The translations under genes were made by a program, and so were the position numbers. A stretch of DNA of 64,000 nt from Serpentinimonas raichei (GTDB lineage: Bacteria; Pseudomonadota; Gammaproteobacteria; Burkholderiales; Burkholderiaceae_C), in the NCBI RefSeq assembly GCF_000828895.1, contig NZ_AP014568.1:1061858-1125857 (forward strand), given 5' to 3'. Shown here piece after piece: positions 17,774-25,543 of this stretch; position 1 is the stretch's first letter; each line of letters begins with the position of its first letter. The notes under the pieces were generated by a model, which saw nothing but the letters and a program-made list of their open reading frames with translations, had not been told where the DNA came from and ran no database searches.

Positions 17774-18802
17774 ATGAACCCCGATCCCATGTCCCAGCCG
17801 CCCCATGCCCTTGCAGACGCGCCCCCCGCCCATGGCACCGATTACGACCCCAGTGGCTGGAGCGGCATAGCCCCCCTGCCCGGCTGGGGTTTGATCGCCG
17901 CCGAGGGGCCGGATGCGGCAAGCTTTTTGCACAACCAGCTGAGCAACGATTTTGCCCTGCTGGGTCAAGCCGAAGCGCGGCTGGCGGCGCTGTGCAACGC
18001 CAAGGGGCGCATGCTGGCCTCGTTCATCGGTTTCAAGCGCGGCTCGGAGCAGGTGCTGCTGCTGTGCGCGCGCGACCTGTTGCCGCAAACCCTGCAACAC
18101 CTGCAGCGCTTCGTGCTGCGCGCCAAGGTGCGCCTGAGCGATGCCTCGGAGCGTTTCACCCTTTGGGGCGCGGTCGGGGCGGCGCTGGTGGCAGATCTGC
18201 CCACGCCCCCTTGGAGCAAGCTCGACGCTGGGGCGCAGACTTGGGTGCGGCTGCCGTCTGCAGTGGGCTTGGGCCGGGCCGTGCTTTGCGAGGAAGCGGC
18301 CACCGCTGCGCCGGTCGATGCGGCCTCAGCCGCTGATCAGGCCCAAGCCGCCCCGCTGCCGCTTGCGCACTGGGACTGGCTGCAGGTGCGCAGCGCCGTT
18401 GCCTTGCTGAGCCAGCCGCTGGTCGAGCAACTGGTGCCGCAGATGCTGAATTACGAATCGGTGGGGGGTGTCAACTTCAAAAAAGGTTGTTACCCGGGGC
18501 AAGAAGTGGTGGCGCGCAGCCAGTTTCGTGGCACCTTGAAGCGGCGCACCTATTTGGCGCATGGCGGCGCTGCCGCTCCCGGCTCCGCGCCGCAGGCCGG
18601 GCAGGCCGTGTTTCACCCCAGCGACGCCGAACAACCCTGCGGCGTGGTGGTGCAGGCCGCCGCGCACCCAGCCGGTGGGTTCGACGCCCTGCTCAGCCTG
18701 CAGACCAGCGCCGCCGACGGCCAAACGCTGCACCTGGGCGCACCCGATGGCGCCGCCTTGGCGCTGTTGCCCTTGCCCTATGAGCTGCTGGCCGATGTGT
18801 AA
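17774..18802 (+). CDS. ygfZ: Folate-binding protein YgfZ
   Basis: This 342-residue member of the YgfZ/GcvT family carries the diagnostic KGCYPGQEVVARSQFRG motif near residue 236, whose cysteine is needed for its role in tetrahydrofolate-dependent repair or assembly of iron-sulfur proteins. The N-terminal half has the folate-binding-like LHNQLSNDFALL and CNAKGRMLASF segments. The ATG at 17774 has a GAGG upstream, and an earlier GTG at 17756 is less likely. It is followed after 22 bp by the NRDE gene on the same strand. It diverges from mltG. Confidence 0.93.
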   Translation: MNPDPMSQPPHALADAPPAHGTDYDPSGWSGIAPLPGWGLIAAEGPDAASFLHNQLSNDFALLGQAEARLAALCNAKGRMLASFIGFKRGSEQVLLLCARDLLPQTLQHLQRFVLRAKVRLSDASERFTLWGAVGAALVADLPTPPWSKLDAGAQTWVRLPSAVGLGRAVLCEEAATAAPVDAASAADQAQAAPLPLAHWDWLQVRSAVALLSQPLVEQLVPQMLNYESVGGVNFKKGCYPGQEVVARSQFRGTLKRRTYLAHGGAAAPGSAPQAGQAVFHPSDAEQPCGVVVQAAAHPAGGFDALLSLQTSAADGQTLHLGAPDGAALALLPLPYELLADV

Positions 18803-18824
18803 CTGCGCCTGAAAAGTGCCTGAA

Positions 18825-19751
18825 ATGTGCCTGATCGCCTTCGCCATCGGCCAGCGCACCGATTGCCCGCTGCTGCTGGCGGCGAACCGGGACGAGTTCT
18901 GGCAGCGCCCCACCCTGCCACTGGGCGCTTGGGCGCTGGAGCATGGCCAGACCGTCTACGCCGGGCGCGATCTGCTGGCGGGCGGCACTTGGCTGGGTTT
19001 TTCGGCCGCTGGCCGGGTGGCCCTGCTCACCAACGTGCGCGACGGCCAGCCCGAGCGCATGGCGCGCAGCCGCGGCGAGCTGGTGACGCGCTGGCTGGCC
19101 GGCCCCGCTGCGATGCCCGATGTGCCGGCCTTGCTGCAGCAGACCGACCCGAGCGCCTATGGCGGCTTCAACCTGGTGCTGGGCGACTGCCTCAGCGGCC
19201 ACTGGTGCTGGCTCTCGAACCGAACGCGCAGCCCAGAGCGCGATGGGCCCAGCGTTGCGGCATCCGGTTCGAGCCAGACGGGTCCTCAGTCCAGCGCAAT
19301 CCCGCTGCCGCTGGCCTTGCCGCCGGGCTGGTGCGGCGCGGCGCTGCCCCCCGGCATCTATGGCCTGTCCAACGCCGCCCTCGACAGCCCGTGGCCCAAG
19401 TTGCTGCGCCTGAAGGCGTCGCTGGCCGCCGCGCTGCAAGAGCCGCTGTGCGGTGAACGCTGGCAGAACCCGTTGCTCCAGGCCCTGCTGGATCGCCGCC
19501 CGGCCTCCGAGGAGCAGCTGCCCGCCACCGGGGTGCCACTGGCACAAGAAAAACTGCTCTCCAGCCCCTTTGTTGAAATGCCACAACACGGCTACGGCAC
19601 CCGCAGCAGCCTGATTGCACGCTGGCTGCGCCCTTCGGCGGACAGCAGCCAGCTCGAACTGCAGGAGTGGACGCACCCCCCCGGGCCGCTGACCCAAAGC
19701 GGTTACAGCAGCCTTTGCATATCGATGTGGGGAATGCCCACATCGTCGTAG
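18825..19751 (+). CDS. NRDE (TANGO2-like) family protein
   Basis: This 308-residue protein begins MCLIAFAI, the characteristic start with cysteine at position 2, and contains the family-naming segment LLAANRDEFWQRPT at residues 19-32, then WLGFSAAGRVALLTNVR and YGGFNLVLGD. Function is unknown; eukaryotic TANGO2 has been linked to heme or lipid handling. The ATG at 18825 is chosen over GTG 18816 because of the conserved N terminus. The C-terminal 16 codons overlap the convergent thioesterase-acetyltransferase gene. A low-complexity insertion lies near residues 140-165. Confidence 0.88.
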   Translation: MCLIAFAIGQRTDCPLLLAANRDEFWQRPTLPLGAWALEHGQTVYAGRDLLAGGTWLGFSAAGRVALLTNVRDGQPERMARSRGELVTRWLAGPAAMPDVPALLQQTDPSAYGGFNLVLGDCLSGHWCWLSNRTRSPERDGPSVAASGSSQTGPQSSAIPLPLALPPGWCGAALPPGIYGLSNAALDSPWPKLLRLKASLAAALQEPLCGERWQNPLLQALLDRRPASEEQLPATGVPLAQEKLLSSPFVEMPQHGYGTRSSLIARWLRPSADSSQLELQEWTHPPGPLTQSGYSSLCISMWGMPTSS

Positions 19752-20560
19752 GGCTGGCCCACGGTCTCAAAACCCAGGCGCTGGTAAAAACCTTGGGCGC
19801 TGCGCTGCGCACTCAGGCGCAGGCAGTGGTCGCCACGGGCTTGCGCCGCTTGCGTGAGCGCGCTCACTAGGCTGCGACCCACGCCGGTGCCGCGCAACAC
19901 CCGGTGCACCGCCATGCGCCCGAGCTTGGCCACCCCGGCTTGGGCGGGCAGCAGCCGCGCCGTGGCCACCGGCTGGCCGAGGCGGTTGTAGGCCACCACG
20001 TGCAAGCAGTCGGCGTCGGCGGCGTCCCATTCGTCCTCGCGCGCAATGCCCTGTTCTTCGACGAACACCGCCGTGCGCACGCGCTGCGCGTCTGGGCCCA
20101 GTTCGGCCCAGCCCCCCGTGCGCAGCTCCAGCACGGCTTGGCCGGCCTCAAAGCCTTCGATCAGTTCGCGCAACACGGCAGGCAAGGGGCGTGGGCGTTG
20201 CGTGGCTGGGTCGGCAAACACATACACCAGTTCGCCCACGGCCAAGGGCTGCTCGGCGCGCAAGACGGCAGCGCGCAGCGTCATCGAGCTGTTGCCCAGC
20301 CGCTTACAGGCCAGCGCCACGTCGAGCTGGTCGTCCATGCGTGCCGAGGCATTGAATTCGAGCGTGGTTTTTTTCAGGTAGAGCTCGCCACCGAGCTGCG
20401 CCATGGCGTCCTCGTAGGGCAGGCCGAGGGTGCGCCAGTACTCCGACACGCCCAAGTCGAAATACGCCAGATAGTGCGCGTTGAAGACGATTTTTTGCAT
20501 ATCGACTTCGGACCAGCGCACCCGCAGCCGGTGCGAAAAACGGAAATCTTGTGGGTTCAT
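19703..20560 (-). CDS. Fusion of YbgC-like acyl-CoA thioesterase and GNAT acetyltransferase
   Basis: This 285-residue protein has two domains. Residues about 5-135 form a hot-dog thioesterase of the YbgC/4-hydroxybenzoyl-CoA type, with VRWSEVDMQKIVFNAHYLAYFD retaining the Asp and the NAHYL helix. Residues about 140-280 form a GNAT domain with VRTAVFVEEQGI, GRMAVHRVLRGTGVGRSLV (the acetyl-CoA R-G-x-G-x-G loop) and a C-terminal GFYQRLGFETVG. The GNAT part resembles ElaA-type proteins. Substrates are unknown. The ATG at 20560 fits the thioesterase N terminus. The gene converges on the NRDE gene with a 49-bp overlap. Confidence 0.85.
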   Translation of the reverse strand: MNPQDFRFSHRLRVRWSEVDMQKIVFNAHYLAYFDLGVSEYWRTLGLPYEDAMAQLGGELYLKKTTLEFNASARMDDQLDVALACKRLGNSSMTLRAAVLRAEQPLAVGELVYVFADPATQRPRPLPAVLRELIEGFEAGQAVLELRTGGWAELGPDAQRVRTAVFVEEQGIAREDEWDAADADCLHVVAYNRLGQPVATARLLPAQAGVAKLGRMAVHRVLRGTGVGRSLVSALTQAAQARGDHCLRLSAQRSAQGFYQRLGFETVGQPYDDVGIPHIDMQRLL

Positions 20561-20659
20561 GGGCAATTGCGGCCTTGGATGGTGAAGCTGCCCATTATGT
20601 GGGCTGCACCCAGGCCAATTTGTGTCGCCTGCGCGCAATGCTGCGCCGGCCGTGTGCCG

Positions 20660-21217
20660 TCAAACGTACCAGTTTTGTTCGGCCTGTGGCTGGTGCCGCA
20701 TATGCAAGGACAGGCCAAGGGCGGCCATGTGGTTGGGGTTGCGGCTCAAAATGGCTTGCGAGAGCGGCAGGAACTCTTGTTCCTCAAAGCCGGCGTGAGC
20801 GCGGTACTGCACCACCAAGCGGTTTATCAGTGCCCCATCGAGCTCCGCTACTTGGCCCTTGGCCAGTTGCTTCAAGCCCACTTCGAGCGTTTTCCAGAGG
20901 GTTTCAAGCTCGCGGTGTTCATCGGTCAGGCGCCGGATCATGGCCTTGACGCGCTGCAGTTCCTCCCCCTCTTGCGCGCTCTCGAGCACGGCTGGGAACA
21001 GTTCGCGTTCTTCGTCGAGGTGGTGCTCAAAAATCACGGCACGAAAAAACTCATAGGCTTGCTCGGCGATCTGGCGCACTCGCGCCGCCGGTTCCAGCAA
21101 GGCGGGCAATTCGCTCAGCAGATCGAGCTTTTTGAGAATGCCACTGTGGCACTCAGTAAAATCCAGCAAGGGCAGTTCTTCGTCGGCCTCGCTGGCGTGG
21201 TGTGGTGCAGCGCTCAT
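20660..21217 (-). CDS. Hemerythrin-like domain protein
   Basis: This 185-residue cytoplasmic protein has the spaced ligands of a hemerythrin four-helix bundle that binds a diiron site: a His in ECHSGILKKLD, HHLDEERELFP, LTDEHRELETLW, and HAGFEEQEFLP. The role could be oxygen, NO or redox sensing, or iron storage. GGAG precedes the ATG by about 8 bases. It lies 68 bp downstream of the REC-PAS-GGDEF-EAL gene on the same strand with no obvious terminator between, so it may be the last gene of that signalling operon. Confidence 0.87.
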   Translation of the reverse strand: MSAAPHHASEADEELPLLDFTECHSGILKKLDLLSELPALLEPAARVRQIAEQAYEFFRAVIFEHHLDEERELFPAVLESAQEGEELQRVKAMIRRLTDEHRELETLWKTLEVGLKQLAKGQVAELDGALINRLVVQYRAHAGFEEQEFLPLSQAILSRNPNHMAALGLSLHMRHQPQAEQNWYV

Positions 21218-21285
21218 GAATGTCTCCACAGGGCCACAGAGCCCCCAGTCATTCTAGGGCATCTGGGGCACTGCCCGGTGCGCAC

Positions 21286-23781
21286 TCATGCCGCAGCAGA
21301 GCTGTGCAGCGCGTCGCGGGGTAAAAAACCTTGCAGCGCCAGCAACAGTTGTTCGCGCAGCACCCATAGGCGTGGCAAGCGTTCCAGTGCGGCGCTGCGG
21401 CCCTGCGCTCGGCAAAGCTGCAGCAACTCGACTATGCTGGCGTGCAACTGCGCATGCAGCCCCAGTATGGCGATCCAGCGTGGACCCTGAACCTCGATGC
21501 CCATGGCCTGCAACTGCGGTGGCGTCAGGTCGCGCAACCAGCGCATAAAACCACAAGATTGGGCATCTTCCAAGGGTTCGTGGCTGCTCAAGCCTTGCAA
21601 ATAATGCTCCAGCGCCAGCACACAGGCCCGACACTCCACCATGCCATAGAGCAGGGGCAAGCACTGGGGCTCCAGCGTGGTGGTGTTTTGCCAGAAGGCG
21701 GGCGCGCTCCAGCGCTGCAACCAGGGCGGAAAATCGGCCGCCGGCATGGGCCGGGCAATGCCGTAACCTTGTGCGCTCTCACAGCCCAGTTGCAGCAGCA
21801 GCCGGCCGTGCTCGTGCGTCTCCACCCCTTCGGCCACTAGGTCGCGGCGGAACACCTTGGCTAGGCCAATCACGCCTTCCAGAATGGCCAAGTCGTCGGG
21901 GTCGCAGAGCATGTCGCGCACAAAGCTCTGGTCGATCTTGAGCGTTTGCACCGGCAGGCGCTTGAGGTAGGTGAGCGAAGAATAGCCCGTGCCAAAATCG
22001 TCCAGCGCCAGGCGCAGCCCGAGCTTTTGGCAGCCTTTGACCACGGCCAAGGCACTATCCAAGTCGGTCAGGGCGCTGGTCTCGACGATTTCAATCTCCA
22101 GCAGCGCCGGATCGACCTCGGGGTGCTGCGCCAGCAAGGCGGCAAGCTGTGCCAGAAAATTTGGGTGTTGCAAATGATACGGGGCTACGTTGACCCCCAC
22201 CGGCAGGTGCAGCCCGGCACGCTGCCAGTGCCCAATTTGCTGGAGCGCGGCGTCGATCACCCAGCAGCCCAGCTCGCAGATTAGGGGATCGTTTTCGATC
22301 AGCGGCAAAAAAACCCCTGGGGCCAGCAAGCCGCGTTCGGGGTGCTGCCAGCGGATCAGGGCCTCGACCCCGACCACGGCACCGCTGCGCATTTGCACCC
22401 GCGGTTGGTAGTGCAACACAAACTCCGACTGCGCCAACGCGAAGCGGATGCGCTGCATTTCCACATGGTGCCCACGCAAACCGATGTCGCGCTCGAGATC
22501 AAAAAAATGAAAGCGATTTTTACCCGCCAGCTTGGCTTGGTACATGGCCTGGTCGGCCTGGCGCAGCAGTTGATCGGCCTCGACTTCATCGGGTTGCGGG
22601 TACAGCGCCACCCCGATGCTGGCCGAGACCTTGAGCCGCCGCACATCGCCCTGCATGCACTGGCTGGCCGCTTTGAGCAGGCGTTCGATGCAGGGCAGGC
22701 TGTCGTCGGCGTGATGCAGGCTCTCAAAAATGGCCACGAATTCGTCCCCGCCCAGGCGCGCCAGTGTGTCGCCTTCGCGCAGCGTGGCACGCATCTGCAG
22801 CGCCACCGCCTGCAGCACCTCATCGCCCACATCGTGCCCATGCGCATCGTTGATGGCCTTGAAACCGTCCAAATCCAAGTAGGCCACTGCCAACTGCAGG
22901 CCGTTGCGGTGGCTGCGTGCCATGGCCTGTTGCAGCCGGTCGCTCAGCAGCAGCCGGTTGGGCAAACCGGTGAGGCGGTCGTAATGCGCCATGTATTCGA
23001 GCTGGCTCTGGTGCTCTTTCTGGCGCGTGATGTCGAGCATGAAACCCACCAGGTGCCGGATGCGGCCGCGCCCGTCGCGCACCGCGCTCAGGGTGAGGTG
23101 TTCCACAAAAAGCTCGCCGTTTTTGTGCCGGTTCCAGACTTCGCCGCTCCATTGGCCGCTGGCCAGCAGGGTGGCCCACATCTCTTGATAAAAGGCCGGC
23201 GCATGGCGGCCGGATCTGAGCAAGCCGGGTTTGCGCCCAAGCACCTCTACACGCGAATAGCCAGTGATGTGGCTAAAAGCCTGGTTCACGTCGCAAATGA
23301 GGCCCTGCGCGTCGGTGATGATCACGCCTTCGTGGGCGTGGCTAAAGACCGAGACCGCCAGCCGCGCATCGGCCTCGCGCTGGTGGCGCAGCATGGCGTA
23401 GCGCACGGCGCGGCGCAGGGTGCTGCCGTCGGCCCCTTTGGTCAAAAAATCTTCGGCGCCGCTTTGAATCGCGGCTTGCTGAGCTGCCACGTCGTCGTGG
23501 CCGGTGAGGACGACGATCGGTGCGTCGGTGAGTGCGCGGCAGCGCAACACGGTCTGCACCCCGAAGGAGTCGGGCAGATTCAAATCGAGCAGCACCACGT
23601 CGGGGGCCACTGTGCCGGCATCGAGCACCCGCTGTGCCGCCGCCAACGAGTCCACCGTGTGCAAAACAAAGGCGCGAACGTCTTGCTCCAGCAACTGGTA
23701 TTTGATCAGTACCGCATCACTGGGCTCGTCTTCGATCAGCAAAACAAGGGGCGATGGCGGGAGCGCAGGGGGGCTGGACAT
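21286..23781 (-). CDS. Response regulator with PAS, GGDEF, EAL and CZB-like domains
   Basis: This 831-residue cytoplasmic protein has, in order, a receiver (about 12-125, phosphoacceptor in VVLLDLNLPD), a PAS domain (about 140-255), a GGDEF domain with intact GGDEF near residue 344 and RxxD I-site REGD just before it, and an EAL domain with intact EALIRW (about 471), DDFGTGYSS (about 596) and EGVET. All residues needed for both c-di-GMP synthesis and hydrolysis appear present. The C-terminal 120 residues include C-x-x-x-R-W and LHAQLHAS, which resemble the chemoreceptor zinc-binding (CZB) domain; this last call is tentative. It starts 8 bp after the upstream receiver gene. Confidence 0.9.
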   Translation of the reverse strand: MSSPPALPPSPLVLLIEDEPSDAVLIKYQLLEQDVRAFVLHTVDSLAAAQRVLDAGTVAPDVVLLDLNLPDSFGVQTVLRCRALTDAPIVVLTGHDDVAAQQAAIQSGAEDFLTKGADGSTLRRAVRYAMLRHQREADARLAVSVFSHAHEGVIITDAQGLICDVNQAFSHITGYSRVEVLGRKPGLLRSGRHAPAFYQEMWATLLASGQWSGEVWNRHKNGELFVEHLTLSAVRDGRGRIRHLVGFMLDITRQKEHQSQLEYMAHYDRLTGLPNRLLLSDRLQQAMARSHRNGLQLAVAYLDLDGFKAINDAHGHDVGDEVLQAVALQMRATLREGDTLARLGGDEFVAIFESLHHADDSLPCIERLLKAASQCMQGDVRRLKVSASIGVALYPQPDEVEADQLLRQADQAMYQAKLAGKNRFHFFDLERDIGLRGHHVEMQRIRFALAQSEFVLHYQPRVQMRSGAVVGVEALIRWQHPERGLLAPGVFLPLIENDPLICELGCWVIDAALQQIGHWQRAGLHLPVGVNVAPYHLQHPNFLAQLAALLAQHPEVDPALLEIEIVETSALTDLDSALAVVKGCQKLGLRLALDDFGTGYSSLTYLKRLPVQTLKIDQSFVRDMLCDPDDLAILEGVIGLAKVFRRDLVAEGVETHEHGRLLLQLGCESAQGYGIARPMPAADFPPWLQRWSAPAFWQNTTTLEPQCLPLLYGMVECRACVLALEHYLQGLSSHEPLEDAQSCGFMRWLRDLTPPQLQAMGIEVQGPRWIAILGLHAQLHASIVELLQLCRAQGRSAALERLPRLWVLREQLLLALQGFLPRDALHSSAAA

Positions 23782-23789
23782 GGCGCCTG

Positions 23790-24227
23790 CTAGTGATCGG
23801 GCAGGCTGACGATCGAAACCCAATAATGGTTCAGACCGCGCACCAGGCGCACAAATTCGTCGATGTCAATGGGCTTGACGATGTAGCCGGCGACGCTGCG
23901 CTCGTAGCTGGAGAGGAGGTCGCTCTCGGCGTCGGAGGTGGTGAGCACCACCACGGGGATGCTGACCAAATCTGGGTCTTGCTTGATGGAGGCCAAAAAC
24001 TGGCGCCCATCCATGCGCGGCATGTTGAGGTCGAGCAAGATCAGGTCGGGCCGGGGTGCATCCGCAAAGCCAGCTTCACGGCGCAAAAAGGCGAAGGCCT
24101 CCACCCCATCGCGCACGTGGTGCAATTGGGCCAGCACCTTGCCCTCTTTGAAGGCGGTGCGCACCAAGTAGGCGTCGGCCGGTTCGTCTTCGACCAATAA
24201 AATCGAAATGGGGTGCGAAGCTGTCAT
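23790..24227 (-). CDS. Single-domain response regulator (Rcp1-type)
   Basis: This 145-residue receiver domain has no output. It shows the acidic pocket ILLVEDEPADAYLVRTAF, the phosphoacceptor region LILLDLNMPRMDG, VVLTTSDAE and the conserved Lys in YIVKPID. Such receivers are typically partnered with kinases having an SHDL(Q/R)EPL-type H-box, as encoded just upstream. Its ATG overlaps the kinase stop (ATGA), and the next gene, a REC-PAS-GGDEF-EAL protein, follows after 8 bp. It may act as a phosphorelay intermediate or sink. Confidence 0.93.
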   Translation of the reverse strand: MTASHPISILLVEDEPADAYLVRTAFKEGKVLAQLHHVRDGVEAFAFLRREAGFADAPRPDLILLDLNMPRMDGRQFLASIKQDPDLVSIPVVVLTTSDAESDLLSSYERSVAGYIVKPIDIDEFVRLVRGLNHYWVSIVSLPDH

Positions 24228-25543
24228 GGTTGCAATTTTAATGGAAGCTCAATGACGAAACACGCACCGCCGTCCAATCCGTTTTCGATGCGCACACGGC
24301 CTTTGGCCGATTGCAGCATTTTGCTCGCCAAGGCCAAACCCATGCCGCTGCCCGGTATTTCGCTGCCGACCAGGCGCGAGAACAGATCAAAGACCTGCTG
24401 GCGGTACGGGGCGGGAATGCCGCTGCCGTTGTCGCTTAAGCTCAGGCGCGCCCAGCCGTTGGGCTGGCGCTCAAAGCGCACCTCGATCAGCAAAGACCGC
24501 TCGGGGTGGCGGTAGCGCAAGGCGTTGTCGAGCAAAATCTGGAATACCTCGCGCAGGCGCTGGCTGTCCATCGCCACCTGCAGGGTCTGCTCGGGCAGGC
24601 GCAGGGTGCAGCCGGCCAGCTCATCTTGCAAGGGCTCGAGCGCTGCGCGCAGCGCCGCCAGCGCGTCGGCGCCGGCTGCGTGCTCTGGGGGGGATTGATC
24701 CAGCAGCAGGTAGCGCTGCACATCGCGCACCAGGTTCGACAGGCGGCTCGATTGCTCGTCGATGAAGCGCAGCGCCTGGCGGCTGTCTTCGTCGAGCGCC
24801 AGCGCGGGCTTGTTCTGCAGGCGCTGCGCGAAACTGCGCAGCCGCCGCGTGGGCTCTAGGAAGTGGTGCGACAGCGCCTGGCCTAGGTGGGCAAGATCCT
24901 GGTTGTGCGCCTGCAGCGTTTGGCGTTCAGCCGCCAGCCCCTTGCGCTGGCGCAACACCAGCAGCAGCCAGACGATGGCCACGGCCTGCGCCAACACGGC
25001 CAGCAGCAGGGTGAGCACCTGCCAGCGCCGCGCGGCTTCGATTGTGGCGGTTTGTATGACCACCATCTCTTCCAACCGCTGCTTGTAGTGCCAAAGATCG
25101 ACCGCTTGGTGGCGCCCGGGCGTGATGTCGTTGATGACCGAGACCAGCAAGGTGAGGTCGTTGAAGGCGTAGGGGTGCGTATAGACTTCGACCGTGCGCA
25201 GCTCGCCGCTGGCCAAGCGGTGCCTGAAGATGAAGAAGTTGCGCCCCTCAATGCTCGCCAGTTCGCGCTCGGCCGCAACCTGCTCGGGGGTAAAGGCGTT
25301 GATCTGCTGTATCGTCATCTGACGCAGCTGCTCCCTTGGATGGCCGTAAAAGCGCGCGGCTGCCGGGTTGGCATCCACGATTTTCCCACTGGCTGGGTTG
25401 ATGATCAGCATCGGGTTGGCGTGGGTATTAAAGAAGTGCGCGAAGGTGGGGCCGCCCGGTAGAGCCCAAGCCGCGTTGGTGAATTGCCACAGCGCCCAGG
25501 CCAACAGCGGCCAAGCGAGGTATTTTTGCCATTTCGACTTCAT
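24224..25543 (-). CDS. Membrane sensor histidine kinase with PAS domain
   Basis: This 439-residue kinase has an N-terminal hydrophobic segment (about residues 9-28), a PAS domain (about 36-140, MLIINPASGKIVDANPAAARFYG), and a second membrane segment (about 170-193). A DHp helix follows with the unusual H-box LSHHFLEPTRRL (His near residue 225, Asp replaced by His). The ATPase domain has LLDNALRYRHPE, DNGSGIP and GSGMGLALA. If both hydrophobic segments span the membrane, the PAS domain would be periplasmic. The start overlaps the upstream kinase stop by ATGA, and the end overlaps the receiver gene. Confidence 0.92.
   Translation of the reverse strand: MKSKWQKYLAWPLLAWALWQFTNAAWALPGGPTFAHFFNTHANPMLIINPASGKIVDANPAAARFYGHPREQLRQMTIQQINAFTPEQVAAERELASIEGRNFFIFRHRLASGELRTVEVYTHPYAFNDLTLLVSVINDITPGRHQAVDLWHYKQRLEEMVVIQTATIEAARRWQVLTLLLAVLAQAVAIVWLLLVLRQRKGLAAERQTLQAHNQDLAHLGQALSHHFLEPTRRLRSFAQRLQNKPALALDEDSRQALRFIDEQSSRLSNLVRDVQRYLLLDQSPPEHAAGADALAALRAALEPLQDELAGCTLRLPEQTLQVAMDSQRLREVFQILLDNALRYRHPERSLLIEVRFERQPNGWARLSLSDNGSGIPAPYRQQVFDLFSRLVGSEIPGSGMGLALASKMLQSAKGRVRIENGLDGGACFVIELPLKLQP

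Noticed and set aside
22342..23793. 483-codon plus-strand open frame opposite the GGDEF-EAL gene
   Set aside because: No domain, composition typical of a shadow frame, and the antisense gene has intact catalytic motifs.
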